64,000 bases of DNA from JBCDGZ01 sp038750655. Its GTDB lineage: Bacteria > Bacteroidota > Bacteroidia > Chitinophagales > Saprospiraceae. Within the stretch, counting starts at the first letter, position 1, and the number at the start of each line of letters is the position of its first letter. Location: contig JBCDGZ010000017.1 in assembly GCA_038750655.1 (NCBI GenBank), forward strand, positions 1 through 64,000, given 5' to 3'. The notes under the pieces were generated by a model that was given only the letters and a program-made list of their open reading frames with translations, was not told where the DNA came from and searched no databases. The translations under genes and the position numbers were made by a program. Below, in pieces: positions 52,676 through 61,844 of the stretch.

Positions 52676-53693
52676 TAGACAACAACACAAGCGGGTGCTG
52701 TTCTACCGTCGCCTCAAACGCTTTTTGGCGGGCACCAACGGCGGGAACCTCAAGGTCCGCGATTACTTCGATCATGTCTATCACTCGGATCAATACGCCC
52801 CCTACATTTATTTTTCGGAAGAAACCATCTGGCACGACAATCCGGGCAATGTCTGGCAAAGTCTGCGTGCGGAGGCGCTGCCGAAGTGGGAAGTCCAGGA
52901 CAGCGATCTGCTTTTCTTCTCCGGTGCAGACTGGCTGGTGCTCAACGAGGCGGACCGCCGCCGACCGCCGGCCCCCGTCATCAACATCGCCCAACCCCGG
53001 CATACCCGGCCGGAGGACAAGCGCCACGCCTTCCTCCGCTACCCCGCCATACGAATCGCCAAGAGTCCAAGGGGCGCCGACATCCTACGCGCCTACGGCG
53101 TCAACGGCCCTCTCTTCTGCATCCCCGACGCCATCGACCTAAAGAGCTTACCGCCTATACCGGCGAATAAAGACATCGACATCCTCATCCTGGGCCTCAA
53201 GCAGCCGGAGCTGGCCCGCGCCCTCGAACAGCGACTGCAAAGCCTCAATCGCTTTCGGCTTCGCCAGCTCAACATCGTAGCCCAGCTGCCGCCCAAGCTG
53301 CCTACGCGGGCAGACTTTCTGCGCCTGCTGGCTCGCGCCAAAATCGTCGCCTGCATTCCTCTCAGCGTAGCCGAAGGCTCGGAGGGCTTCTATCTGCCGG
53401 CGCTGGAAGGCATGGCCCTCGAATGTGTGGTGGTCTGCCCGCACGCCGTCGGCAACCTCGACCACTGCCTGCACGATTACAATTGCATTGTTCCTGAATT
53501 TACCCTCGACGGGCTGGCCGCCGGCGTCAAAACGGCCCTGCAACTTAAGGCACCCAAAAAACGTAAACTGATCCAACAGGGGCTAGATACAGTAGATAAG
53601 CATCGAATCGAAAAGGAGCGAGCCGCTTTTCTCGACCTCCTGCATCAGGCCCCGGAATTATGGGCAGATAAATCCTTATTCTTAAATTCCTAG
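52668..53693 (+). CDS. GT4-like glycosyltransferase
   Basis: The 341-residue protein starts at ATG 52668 (MNSRQQHKRV), overlapping the sulfotransferase stop by eight bases; the longer open frame upstream lies inside that gene. The C-terminal half is GT-B-like with 'VAEGSEGFYLPALEGMALEC' as the E-x7-E-type donor motif and 'ANKDIDILILGLKQPELARA' at its start. The N-terminal half is not close to known acceptor domains. Function as a sugar transferase is inferred from the donor half and from its place inside the sulfotransferase run. Confidence 0.75.
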   Translation: MNSRQQHKRVLFYRRLKRFLAGTNGGNLKVRDYFDHVYHSDQYAPYIYFSEETIWHDNPGNVWQSLRAEALPKWEVQDSDLLFFSGADWLVLNEADRRRPPAPVINIAQPRHTRPEDKRHAFLRYPAIRIAKSPRGADILRAYGVNGPLFCIPDAIDLKSLPPIPANKDIDILILGLKQPELARALEQRLQSLNRFRLRQLNIVAQLPPKLPTRADFLRLLARAKIVACIPLSVAEGSEGFYLPALEGMALECVVVCPHAVGNLDHCLHDYNCIVPEFTLDGLAAGVKTALQLKAPKKRKLIQQGLDTVDKHRIEKERAAFLDLLHQAPELWADKSLFLNS

Positions 53694-53700
53694 ATTGGCT

Positions 53701-54591
53701 ATGTCCTCATCACCCAAATATTGCGTCGCCACGGTCACCACGCCCGATTTCGTTCCGGGCACTCTGGTGCTGCTGCATTCTTTTTTGCAAAACAACCCCT
53801 GGTTTGATGGTGATGTTATACTCATTTCTCAGGGCTTGGAGCAGATCTATACGCGCTACTTTCAGATTTTTCCGCAGCTGATTTACGAAGAAGTGGACCC
53901 GGAGATTGTCAGTCGGACGGACCGCCTCTGCGAACAGCACGAGCAGTTTGCGCAGCGGCGCGCCCAGTTTTATTCGCTACAGCTGCTTCGCCTGCGGGGC
54001 TACGATAAGCTGCTGTTTTTGGATAGTGATATGGTGATTGTGGGGGACTTGCGGCCAGTTTTTGAGCGGGAGGAGCCGTTTTTGGCTTGTGCGGATGGGT
54101 TTTACTACAAGGGGTGGTACCGCGATGCGAAGACCTATGAGAAGGTGTTGCCGGAGGAGGTGCAGCTGGGGCGGGAGCTTTGGCTAGATACCTTCAACTC
54201 TGGTTTTATGATGGTCAACCAAAGCCTATTGACCGATCAAGCATTTGAAGAAGCCGTGGGGATGATCAACGACGATTATTTCAGCAGTGTTTCCACCAAT
54301 CACTCTGACCAGCTCATTTTTAATGTCTATTTTCGAAAAAAATTTACCCTATTGTCCAGTAAATACAACTATCGCTTCGGCGTCGGCCAGGCCATTCGGG
54401 AGAAGGATGGGATCAGCTTTGAGGAGGCCAGCGTTTTACATTTTACCTCCAAACGCAAACCCTGGCGCAGCGAGCAAGTCCTGCGCGCCGCCTTCCGCAT
54501 CAAGCACTACCGACGATCCTACGACCAATGGCTACGCTACTGGAACGGTGTATTGGACGAACTAGAGCAATTACCCAAACCTGTACAGTAA
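53701..54591 (+). CDS. GT8-family glycosyltransferase
   Basis: The 296-residue protein resembles family GT8 (GT-A fold). It has 'YCVATVTTPDFVPGTLVLLH' at the start, metal-binding D-x-D in 'KLLFLDSDMVIVGDL' (Asp109 and Asp111), 'FNSGFMMVNQSLLTD' in the middle and 'VLHFTSKRKPW' near the end, the usual HxxxxKPW-like element. GT8 enzymes transfer hexose or glucuronate with retention. The codon at 53695 is TTG, so I use ATG 53701. It lies seven bases after the previous gene, and the acyltransferase gene follows immediately. Confidence 0.88.
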   Translation: MSSSPKYCVATVTTPDFVPGTLVLLHSFLQNNPWFDGDVILISQGLEQIYTRYFQIFPQLIYEEVDPEIVSRTDRLCEQHEQFAQRRAQFYSLQLLRLRGYDKLLFLDSDMVIVGDLRPVFEREEPFLACADGFYYKGWYRDAKTYEKVLPEEVQLGRELWLDTFNSGFMMVNQSLLTDQAFEEAVGMINDDYFSSVSTNHSDQLIFNVYFRKKFTLLSSKYNYRFGVGQAIREKDGISFEEASVLHFTSKRKPWRSEQVLRAAFRIKHYRRSYDQWLRYWNGVLDELEQLPKPVQ

Positions 54592-57081
54592 ATGGAAGCC
54601 CTGCAACAACATCCACTAAAATATGCCAGCATACTGATTCAACTGGTTGTGCTGTGGTGCCTGATCGCGCTCTACAATGTCGAACAGACCCTGGGAATCA
54701 TTCATCTGATGCCCGTGATCACCATTGGCTTTGTGGTGCATAGCCTCCTGCCGCTGCGCTGGCGCCTGCCATTTTTTATCGCATTGGGGGCCGTAGGGAT
54801 TTTTGTGCTTTTGGAATTCCAATTTGCCTTGGTCCTGGCCGCTTTGATTGCCCTGCTTTTTGGCATCTGCGTACTGCCCTTTTCGGTGCTCAACAGAAGC
54901 CTGCTGCTGGGCCTCACCGCCGCCGCCTTGGCCTATATCTGGGGCTGGCACAAATCGCTGATTCCGGGTGACTGGAAGGTCTTCCCCATCCTGGGCGCTA
55001 TATTCATGTTCCGCGCCTCCCTCTTTCTGTACGAGCAACAATTCGTCAAAGAGCCGCGCAGCCTTTTGCAGCGACTGGGCTATTTCCTGATGCTTCCCAA
55101 CCTGGTCTTCACCCTCTTCCCGGTAGTCGATTACAAAATTTATAATGAGTCCTACTACGAGAAAGAACCATTGGATACCTACCAAAAAGGCGTGCGCTGG
55201 ATGGTGCGCGGCTTTTTTCATCTGCTGCTGTACCGAATCATTTACTACTATTGGCTCCCCCCCTACACCGAGGTGCAGGACCTGTGGAGCTTCGTGATCT
55301 TTGCGGTGACCAATTACTTGCTGATCCTGCGCCTCTCCGGACTCTTTCACTTCTCGGTGGGTGTACTGTGCCTTTTTGGCTGGAACCTGCCCCCGGTTTT
55401 TGACAATTACTTCCTAGCCTCGGGCTTTGGGGATTTGTGGAAACGCATCAACACCTACTGGCGGGATTATGTGATGAAAATCTTTTACTATCCCATCTTC
55501 TTCCAAATCCGCTCAATCGGCAATACTAGCGGGATGGTGCTGACCATCTGGATTGCCTTTGCCATCACCTGGCTGCTGCACTCCTACCAATGGTTTTGGC
55601 TCAAAGGCAGCTTCCCGCTGCGCAGCGTCGATGCCGTTTTTTGGGGGATTTTTGGACTGCTGGTCTCTTTCAATGCCGTTTATCGGCAGCGCGCTTTGAT
55701 GAATCGGAAGAAGGGTGGGGAAAAAAAGGGATTACCGGGGCCATTGATTAATGCGCTGCAGATTGCGGGCATGTTTAGCTTTATGTGCGTACTTTGGTCC
55801 TTGTGGACCAGCCCGACGCTGACCGCTTGGTGGGAAATGATCGGGGTTTGTGGGACGGCGGAGCTGTTGGATTGGGGGAAATTGCTAGCAGGAATCGCCT
55901 TCGGCATTGGAGTAGGCAGTTTGCTTTTGGCTTATTTTCAACGGCCGGCGGTGCAAGCCTGGGTAGAGCCCGATCCTGGTGGCTGGGGCAGCGTCTTTTG
56001 GAGTGCCTGCACCTTGGTGCCTTTTCTGCTCTTCAGCCAGCCGGCGGTGCATCAGCAGATGGAGGGGTGGACCAGTAAGCCCATCGCCCACCTTTTGGAG
56101 CAACGGCTCAACGAGCAGGACGAAGCCATGATGCTAACGGCCTACTACGAAGATATTTTAATCACCAATAACTTGGCGACTCCATTGTCAGATTTACAAA
56201 ATAAACCTACAGAATGGCTGCCTTTTGCGCAAACACCAGCGGCGAAGGCCACCGATGATTGGCGGAAACAAGAGATCGAAAGCTCGGTAACGACGACGTT
56301 CAAAGGCGGGCAGCTGAGTACCAACGAATGGGGCATGCGGGATCAGTCCTACTCGAAGCAAAAGCCGGAAGGTAAGGTTCGGATTGGCATCTTGGGCGGC
56401 TCTTATGTGATGGGATCAGGAGTAAACGATGAGGAAGTTTTTGATTCAGTGGTGGAAAAAGACCTCAATCGCAGCGCCTTCCGGGGCAGGCAATACGAAC
56501 TGCTCAATTTCTCAGTGCCGGGCTACCACCTGCTGCACTGCCTCGATCGTTTTGATCGCAAAGCAGCCGATTTTGACCTAGACGCCGTCATGCTTTTTTC
56601 TCATTCGGTTGATCTGGGCCGGGCCTACAAAACGGTGAATAAAATCTTGGAAGAGGAAGAGCGGCTGCCTTTTGGTTTTATGGAAAAGATTTTGGAAAAA
56701 TGGCAAGTCGACACTTTGCAAGACCGGCGCGCCAACTTCGGTCGGATGGAGCCAATGGTTAAAGAAATGGTTCGAGGGGCCTATGAATACCTCGCGGAGG
56801 AATGCCGCAAGCGGAACATCCAGCCCATTTTTGTCTACTGGCCGCGTACGCGCAAGGAGGCCACCGAGGAGCTGGAATTTGCCATGCGCACCGTCTCTGA
56901 ATTAGGCTACCTGATCATCGATCTGTCTGGAGCCTATAGCGATCAACCCGTCGCCTCCATTCAGCTGGCCGAATGGGATCAGCATCCCAATGCGCTGGGC
57001 CATCAGTTGATCGCGCAAAAAATGCTGGAAATATTAAAGACACAAGAAGACCTTGTGCAAATGATTGAATCAATTCGATAA
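54592..57081 (+). CDS. MBOAT O-acyltransferase fused to a C-terminal SGNH hydrolase-like domain
   Basis: The 829-residue protein has a membrane part of about twelve helices (residues 1-490) with MBOAT features: 'FGDLWKRINTYWRDYVMKIF' and the likely catalytic His330 in 'AITWLLHSYQWFWL'. After a soluble linker it carries an SGNH domain (about 595-820). Ser604 is the candidate nucleophile in 'ILGGSYVMGSG', and Asp796/His798 lie in 'EWDQHPNALGHQ'. In alginate and peptidoglycan O-acetylation the MBOAT and SGNH proteins are separate (AlgI with AlgJ/X; PatA with PatB). Here one chain could move acyl groups across the membrane and place them on the glycan. It starts directly after the GT8 stop codon. 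Confidence 0.82.
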   Translation: MEALQQHPLKYASILIQLVVLWCLIALYNVEQTLGIIHLMPVITIGFVVHSLLPLRWRLPFFIALGAVGIFVLLEFQFALVLAALIALLFGICVLPFSVLNRSLLLGLTAAALAYIWGWHKSLIPGDWKVFPILGAIFMFRASLFLYEQQFVKEPRSLLQRLGYFLMLPNLVFTLFPVVDYKIYNESYYEKEPLDTYQKGVRWMVRGFFHLLLYRIIYYYWLPPYTEVQDLWSFVIFAVTNYLLILRLSGLFHFSVGVLCLFGWNLPPVFDNYFLASGFGDLWKRINTYWRDYVMKIFYYPIFFQIRSIGNTSGMVLTIWIAFAITWLLHSYQWFWLKGSFPLRSVDAVFWGIFGLLVSFNAVYRQRALMNRKKGGEKKGLPGPLINALQIAGMFSFMCVLWSLWTSPTLTAWWEMIGVCGTAELLDWGKLLAGIAFGIGVGSLLLAYFQRPAVQAWVEPDPGGWGSVFWSACTLVPFLLFSQPAVHQQMEGWTSKPIAHLLEQRLNEQDEAMMLTAYYEDILITNNLATPLSDLQNKPTEWLPFAQTPAAKATDDWRKQEIESSVTTTFKGGQLSTNEWGMRDQSYSKQKPEGKVRIGILGGSYVMGSGVNDEEVFDSVVEKDLNRSAFRGRQYELLNFSVPGYHLLHCLDRFDRKAADFDLDAVMLFSHSVDLGRAYKTVNKILEEEERLPFGFMEKILEKWQVDTLQDRRANFGRMEPMVKEMVRGAYEYLAEECRKRNIQPIFVYWPRTRKEATEELEFAMRTVSELGYLIIDLSGAYSDQPVASIQLAEWDQHPNALGHQLIAQKMLEILKTQEDLVQMIESIR

Positions 57082-57107
57082 GCCCAAGAGCAAAAGTAAT
57101 TATCAAT

Positions 57108-57986
57108 ATGTCACCATCTCTGTTCTCAAAACTGAAGCGTATGCTGAATGGATCAGAAAAACCCAACAATATCATCCTCACGGGCGTCCCCCGTTCTGGA
57201 ACCACCCTGGCCTGCTTCCTACTCAGTCAGCTGCCCGAAACCCTGGCCCTCAATGAGCCGATGTCGCTCAAAGGCTCGCACGACCGGCCTTCGGCCGTCC
57301 AACTCATCGACCAATTCTACGCCGAGACCCGCCAAAGCGTACTCGAAAAAGGCGAAGCCCGCGCCCGCGCTACCCTCGATGGCAAAATGACCGACAACAA
57401 CTTCGCCGTCAAACAGGGCCAGCGCACCAAACTGGTACAAAAGCAGACCATCAAAATTGATAAATCGCTACAGCCCGACTTCACCCTCATCATCAAGCAC
57501 AACGCGCTGTTCACCCTCCTGCTTCCTCTGCTCAAAGACCGCTACCCTACCTACGCCATCATCCGCAACCCTATCGCCATTTTGGGCTCCTGGAATACCG
57601 TGGATGTGCCAGTTTCCAGAGGACAAATCCGAGCTGCCCGCAAGCTGATGCCCGAATTGCAGGACCGCCTAGATAGCATCGAAAACGTATACGAGCGGCA
57701 ACTGCTGCTGCTCTCCTGGTACTTCGAGCAGTACGATATGCTCAGCGAACAGCAGCTCATCCGCTACGAGTCCATCGTCGAAACGGCAGGCCGCGCTCTA
57801 GAGGTGATTGTACCGGAGGCTCAAAGTTTCATTAAGCCTTTGGAGAGCAAAAACCATCGGAAAATCTATTCTTCTAAGTCCTTCGAAGAGGTGGCGGAAC
57901 GCCTCCTAGCCTCTGAGGGAGCCTACTGGAAATACTACTCAAAGGAGGACGTGCGCCAAGTATTGAAGCAGATCAAGACGGCTTAG
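57108..57986 (+). CDS. Sulfotransferase
   Basis: The 292-residue protein has a PAPS 5' loop 'IILTGVPRSGTTLACFLLSQ' and a 3'-phosphate region 'YAIIRNPIAILGSWNTVDVP', where the usual R-x-x-x-x-x-S is changed to isoleucine/leucine around Gly-Ser. It differs clearly from the A and B types of the array, so it probably came in separately. It follows the acyltransferase gene by 26 bases and ends the plus-strand run, 17 bases from the end of a convergent sulfotransferase gene. Confidence 0.84.
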   Translation: MSPSLFSKLKRMLNGSEKPNNIILTGVPRSGTTLACFLLSQLPETLALNEPMSLKGSHDRPSAVQLIDQFYAETRQSVLEKGEARARATLDGKMTDNNFAVKQGQRTKLVQKQTIKIDKSLQPDFTLIIKHNALFTLLLPLLKDRYPTYAIIRNPIAILGSWNTVDVPVSRGQIRAARKLMPELQDRLDSIENVYERQLLLLSWYFEQYDMLSEQQLIRYESIVETAGRALEVIVPEAQSFIKPLESKNHRKIYSSKSFEEVAERLLASEGAYWKYYSKEDVRQVLKQIKTA

Positions 57987-58003
57987 GATAACTACCTTTA
58001 CAC

Positions 58004-58639
58004 TTAGCGGGTGGGCCAATGCTCGGGGAAGGAGTAGCCCCATTGCTGCATCAGTGGTGTAAAGACCGAAAGGGCTTGCGGGACAATCTCCGGTGTGTAG
58101 TAGTCGAGGAAGTGGCCGCGCTTACCGGCCGTAGCATTGATTTTGGGTAGGGGGTGAAGGGGTAAATTCAACTTTTTCAGGAGCTTTTCGAAATCTTCTT
58201 CCAACTGTTCATAGCGCATCACGACATCGGCCTTTTGGGCGGTCTCCTCGTGGCGCGGCAGGCGGTAGGGTTCTTGGTAAAACTCGGCGAAGTATTCGGC
58301 GAAGGAGGCGTCGTTCTCCACGATGAAGCGGTAGCGGCGGAGGGCCGCCGGAGCGATGGGCCGACCATCTCGATAGCTGCCTCTGGAAAATCGCCCTCGG
58401 TGGTCCGATTTCTTTTTAAAATATTCACTCACTACCGAATCCATCGGATTGCGGACTGTAGTAAAGGTAAAATAGTCTCGCTCTTCGGGCTTCGCCTGCG
58501 CTATAAACTCCCCGTAGGAGCTGTGCCGCTTCAAAATACCCTGGCTGCCGTAGGCTTCAATCAAGAGCTTGGCCACCGACTTGGAGGCCGTACGCGGAAT
58601 GGCGAAAAAACAAAAGCGATGTTGGTGGTTGATGATCAT
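58004..58639 (-). CDS. Sulfotransferase (family 2-like)
   Basis: The 211-residue protein opens with the PAPS loop 'HRFCFFAIPRTASKSVAKLL', has the 3'-phosphate site 'TVRNPMDSVVSEYFKKKSDH', and a C-terminal 'KADVVMRYEQLEEDFEKLLK'. The P-R-T-A-S form of the first motif is uncommon, but the lysine or arginine that binds phosphosulfate is retained. It is the last gene of a four-gene minus-strand unit (permease, ATPase, two sulfotransferases), eight bases after the preceding gene. Confidence 0.86.
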   Translation of the reverse strand: MIINHQHRFCFFAIPRTASKSVAKLLIEAYGSQGILKRHSSYGEFIAQAKPEERDYFTFTTVRNPMDSVVSEYFKKKSDHRGRFSRGSYRDGRPIAPAALRRYRFIVENDASFAEYFAEFYQEPYRLPRHEETAQKADVVMRYEQLEEDFEKLLKKLNLPLHPLPKINATAGKRGHFLDYYTPEIVPQALSVFTPLMQQWGYSFPEHWPTR

Positions 58640-58647
58640 AAATTCTT

Positions 58648-59289
58648 TTATTCAAATCGATACGCCCAGCGTTCAATATCTTCTCGGTAATAATTGGCAG
58701 CTAAATCAACGGTGTAAGCATCATATTGGGGTCGATAATCCTCGTAATCGCTGCCGGCCAACAAATGGGGCAACTGGGCTTGGACTTGCAAGGATGCGCA
58801 GATTTTCGCAAAATCTGCTTCCAGCTGTTCAAATCTTCCAATGAAATCCATGGCTGCCACTTCCTGCCCTACCTTCAGCCAATCCGACTGCGGCTTCAAA
58901 TTAGAGCGTTGGCGCTGCCGAGGCGGCCGCTCCTCCAATTCATACCTGGCCCATTCCCTAAAATCCAAATGATGCTTTTGGTCGGGCAACTTCCCCTTAC
59001 GTCTTCTAAAGCGGTAATGGGAAAACAAGCGATCCCAAGGATTGCGGACAAAGCAAAAACAGTAAGCCTGCTCCCAAGCCTGCGGTCCCATCAACGGAAT
59101 GATCTCAGCCGCACTGTAGTGCTTTTTGATGCCCCGCAACCGTTCGGGCGAAGGCAACTGCAAAGCGTGAGCGATACTAGTACCAGCCGTTTTAGGGATA
59201 TGGATAAAAACAGAGGCCCGACTGCCCTCTCGAAAAAAAGGATAGTCCTTGATCGCCACCTGCTCTTGATCTGGGCCGTTCCTACTCAT
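58648..59289 (-). CDS. Sulfotransferase (family 2-like)
   Basis: The 213-residue product starts at ATG 59289, which overlaps the stop codon of the ABC ATPase gene as TGATG, a sign of coupled translation; an in-frame GTG one codon upstream is less likely. It has 'ASVFIHIPKTAGTSIAHALQ' (PAPS loop) and 'FCFVRNPWDRLFSHYRFRRR' (3'-phosphate site). It also has 'AAMDFIGRFEQLEADFAKIC', a common helix of this family. It is directly linked to the exporter genes, which ties sulfation to the exported polymer. Confidence 0.88.
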   Translation of the reverse strand: MSRNGPDQEQVAIKDYPFFREGSRASVFIHIPKTAGTSIAHALQLPSPERLRGIKKHYSAAEIIPLMGPQAWEQAYCFCFVRNPWDRLFSHYRFRRRKGKLPDQKHHLDFREWARYELEERPPRQRQRSNLKPQSDWLKVGQEVAAMDFIGRFEQLEADFAKICASLQVQAQLPHLLAGSDYEDYRPQYDAYTVDLAANYYREDIERWAYRFE

Positions 59290-60125
59290 CACATATCGTA
59301 TTCAATAATTTTCTTCAGCTTATGCTTGCGCTCTCGCTCACTGATGTTCTTGAGGCAGTTGTTCAGGTAGTAAATCAGCGCCTCGCGAATGTCTTTAGAT
59401 TCGTAGATGATCACCCCCTGGTCCATGACCAGCACCCGAGTGGCGACTTTGAGCACCTTGCGGATGTTATTGGACACGAAGAGGACGGCCTTCTTGGGTT
59501 GTTTGACATACTCTTTTAGGTGCTCAAAACACTTGGCTTTGAACACCGAATCCCCTACAGCCAGCGCCTCGTCGATGATGAAGACATTGGGCTCGGTGGC
59601 TACGGCGATGGCGTAGGCCAGCCGGGCGCGCATCCCCGAAGAATAATTTCCAAAGGGGCGTTCCAGCTTATCTCCCAGCTCAGAAAATTCATTGATGAAA
59701 TCCATTTTCTCGTACAGCTCCTCCTCAGTCATCCCGTACATCGATCCTTTGATAAAAATATTTTCTCTACCCGTAAAGAGCGATTGCATACCCGCCCGAA
59801 GGGCAAAAACGGGCGTAATGGTCAAGTCCTCTTCCATCTGCACCGCTCCGACATCAGTCGGATAGATATTAGAAATGACGCGCATCAAAGTGGTTTTGCC
59901 CGATCCATTAGCGCCAACCACACCGAGTATTTCTCCTTCATACAAATCCAGGTTGATATTTTGCAAGGACCAAAATTCCTTTTTGCGCAGCTTCATATAA
60001 TTATGCCGTAGGCTCAGGGTCTGAATCAGTAAATCCTGTATACCATAGTAAAGGTTGAACTTGATGTCCTTGCTGAATTTCTTGTAGATATTGCGGACGC
60101 TGAGCAGTCGTTGGGCCTCATTCAT
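59289..60125 (-). CDS. ABC transporter ATP-binding protein, polysaccharide export type
   Basis: The 278-residue protein has a Walker A 'GVVGANGSGKTTLMRVI' (residues about 68-84), signature 'FGNYSSGMRARLAYAIA' and Walker B 'NVFIIDEALAVGD' followed by the switch histidine region. It belongs to the KpsT/TagH/Wzt group that powers export of capsule, teichoic acid or O-antigen. It lacks the carbohydrate-binding C-terminal domain found in some Wzt proteins, which suggests the glycan is recognised by other means. It is encoded 11 bases after the permease gene. Confidence 0.92.
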   Translation of the reverse strand: MNEAQRLLSVRNIYKKFSKDIKFNLYYGIQDLLIQTLSLRHNYMKLRKKEFWSLQNINLDLYEGEILGVVGANGSGKTTLMRVISNIYPTDVGAVQMEEDLTITPVFALRAGMQSLFTGRENIFIKGSMYGMTEEELYEKMDFINEFSELGDKLERPFGNYSSGMRARLAYAIAVATEPNVFIIDEALAVGDSVFKAKCFEHLKEYVKQPKKAVLFVSNNIRKVLKVATRVLVMDQGVIIYESKDIREALIYYLNNCLKNISERERKHKLKKIIEYDM

Positions 60126-60136
60126 AGTCGGACAGT

Positions 60137-60967
60137 TTACACATTAATCAATCGTTCCAGCACTTTGGGTTCTGCTAGCAGAAAAACCCGAATGCCGATG
60201 ATGAGTACCACCAAAGTCACGCCACTACACAGTAAATAGCTCTGGGGTTCATAAAATGTCCCCTGGGTCAGCACGTCCCTGCTAAAACCAATCAGGTAGG
60301 TCAGCGGATTGAGGTAAATAATATCTGATAACCAGCCGAGTTCGATTTTCGGGGTGTAAATGATGGGGGTGAGAAACATCAAAAAACGCATACCTTCATC
60401 GATCAGATTGCTGATGTCTACGGCCACCACCCGTAGTAGGGCGACGACCAGGCCAATGGCTACCCCCAATAGCAGTAGGGGCAGTAGGGTGATCGGAAAG
60501 AGCAGGCTCAGCCAGGTGAAGCGGACACCGAAGAAGAGCAAAACGACAATATTGACCGCAAAAGGAATGACGAAGCGAATCAGGTGGACGATAATGCGCT
60601 GGATAATCAGCACTTCGTGGGGAAACTTGGTCATAATCATCATCTTCCCGTGGCCGGTGATGACGGTGCTGGCTGATTTGTACATCTCGAAAAAAAAGCC
60701 CCAGATGGAGGTACTAAGCAGGACGTAGGCCGGATAGGGAATCCCTACTTCACCCGGCTCAATGATGCCCGCCCCATTGAGCAAAATCCATACAATGACC
60801 GATAAAATAGGCATGATGAACAACCAGAGGATGCCAATGAAAGAGCGACGGAAGTCGGCCAGAATGCTGATGCGAATCAACTGGCGGATAAAGAAGCGAT
60901 AGGCGTAAATGTTGGCGCGAAGGCTTCGCCAGGACTGCAATAAGCTACCTTGGGTGGATGAGGGCAT
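60137..60967 (-). CDS. ABC-2 type permease for polysaccharide export
   Basis: The 276-residue integral membrane protein has six predicted helices and the Wzm/KpsM features 'FFIRQLIRISILADFRRSFI' near the start (the cytoplasmic amphipathic segment) and 'LTPIIYTPKIELGWLSDIIY' to 'NPLTYLIGFSRDVL' near residue 210-235. It forms the inner-membrane channel for an undecaprenyl- or lipid-linked glycan, with the ATPase next to it. It heads the four-gene minus-strand unit, divergent from the methyltransferase at 61067 across a 99-base gap. Confidence 0.92.
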   Translation of the reverse strand: MPSSTQGSLLQSWRSLRANIYAYRFFIRQLIRISILADFRRSFIGILWLFIMPILSVIVWILLNGAGIIEPGEVGIPYPAYVLLSTSIWGFFFEMYKSASTVITGHGKMMIMTKFPHEVLIIQRIIVHLIRFVIPFAVNIVVLLFFGVRFTWLSLLFPITLLPLLLLGVAIGLVVALLRVVAVDISNLIDEGMRFLMFLTPIIYTPKIELGWLSDIIYLNPLTYLIGFSRDVLTQGTFYEPQSYLLCSGVTLVVLIIGIRVFLLAEPKVLERLINV

Positions 60968-61066
60968 CGGATCGGTTTAGAGAATAAAAAAGACAAAAGA
61001 AATTGCCCAAAAACTACACCAAGATAGAAAATATGGCAATATTTTGGCTCACTATATTATTTAGAG

Positions 61067-61798
61067 ATGAATTTAAATGATTTACAACGCAACTGGGATC
61101 AGTTTGGAAAGGAGGATCCCTTCTGGGCCATCATCACCCGTCCGGAGATGAAGGGCAATAAATGGGAGGAGGAGGCCTTCTTCGCTACGGGGCAGGGCCG
61201 CGCGCGGAAGGTCACCAAGAAGATCAACCGCCTGCTGCCTAACTTCCGCTTCCAATCCGCACTGGATTTTGGCTGCGGCGTTGGACGCATCACCCAAGCC
61301 CTGGCCGATCATTTCGAAGCGGCTAATGGCGTAGATATTGCCCCTTCAATGATTAAATTGGCCAAAGAATTGAATAAAAAGTCCAATTGTCATTATTTTT
61401 TGAACGAAAAGAACGATCTTTCCCTCTTCAAAGCAGAACAGTTCGATCTGGTATTTTCGGTCATTACCCTGCAACACATGCAGCCCCGATACGCAAAGAA
61501 CTACCTCGCTGAGTTTCTACGGGTCTTGAAAAAGGGCGGAATGCTTATTTTTCAAATCCCCTCCAAACCGGACCAAGGCACGCTAAACTATCACAATGCC
61601 TTAGGTAAATTACAAAGCAGCACCGCCCCCTCTGCTCCGTCAGAGAACACCCAACCAGTCATGGAAATGTACTGGATTCCGATTGGCGAAGTGGTGAACC
61701 TGCTAACGGCTCAAGGAGGCCAAATTTTGCGTATCGAAAAAGACAATGCCGCCGGAGAGGACTGGGACAGCTACACCTACTACGTAGGCAAGCCCTAG
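61067..61798 (+). CDS. Class I SAM-dependent methyltransferase
   Basis: The 243-residue protein has the Rossmann methyltransferase motifs: motif I 'SALDFGCGVGRITQALADHF' (residues about 65-84), acidic post-I 'ANGVDIAPSMIKLAK', and 'FDLVFSVITLQHMQPRYAKN' as motif IV/post-motif. It uses S-adenosylmethionine to methylate an O- or N-group; the substrate cannot be told. It could modify the exported glycan or the carrier-protein product encoded downstream. It is divergent from the export unit and lies 46 bases before the carrier protein gene. Confidence 0.88.
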   Translation: MNLNDLQRNWDQFGKEDPFWAIITRPEMKGNKWEEEAFFATGQGRARKVTKKINRLLPNFRFQSALDFGCGVGRITQALADHFEAANGVDIAPSMIKLAKELNKKSNCHYFLNEKNDLSLFKAEQFDLVFSVITLQHMQPRYAKNYLAEFLRVLKKGGMLIFQIPSKPDQGTLNYHNALGKLQSSTAPSAPSENTQPVMEMYWIPIGEVVNLLTAQGGQILRIEKDNAAGEDWDSYTYYVGKP

Positions 61799-61844
61799 TA
61801 TCCGATAAAAACGTACAATTTATCATTTTTCAAACCATCTACTC

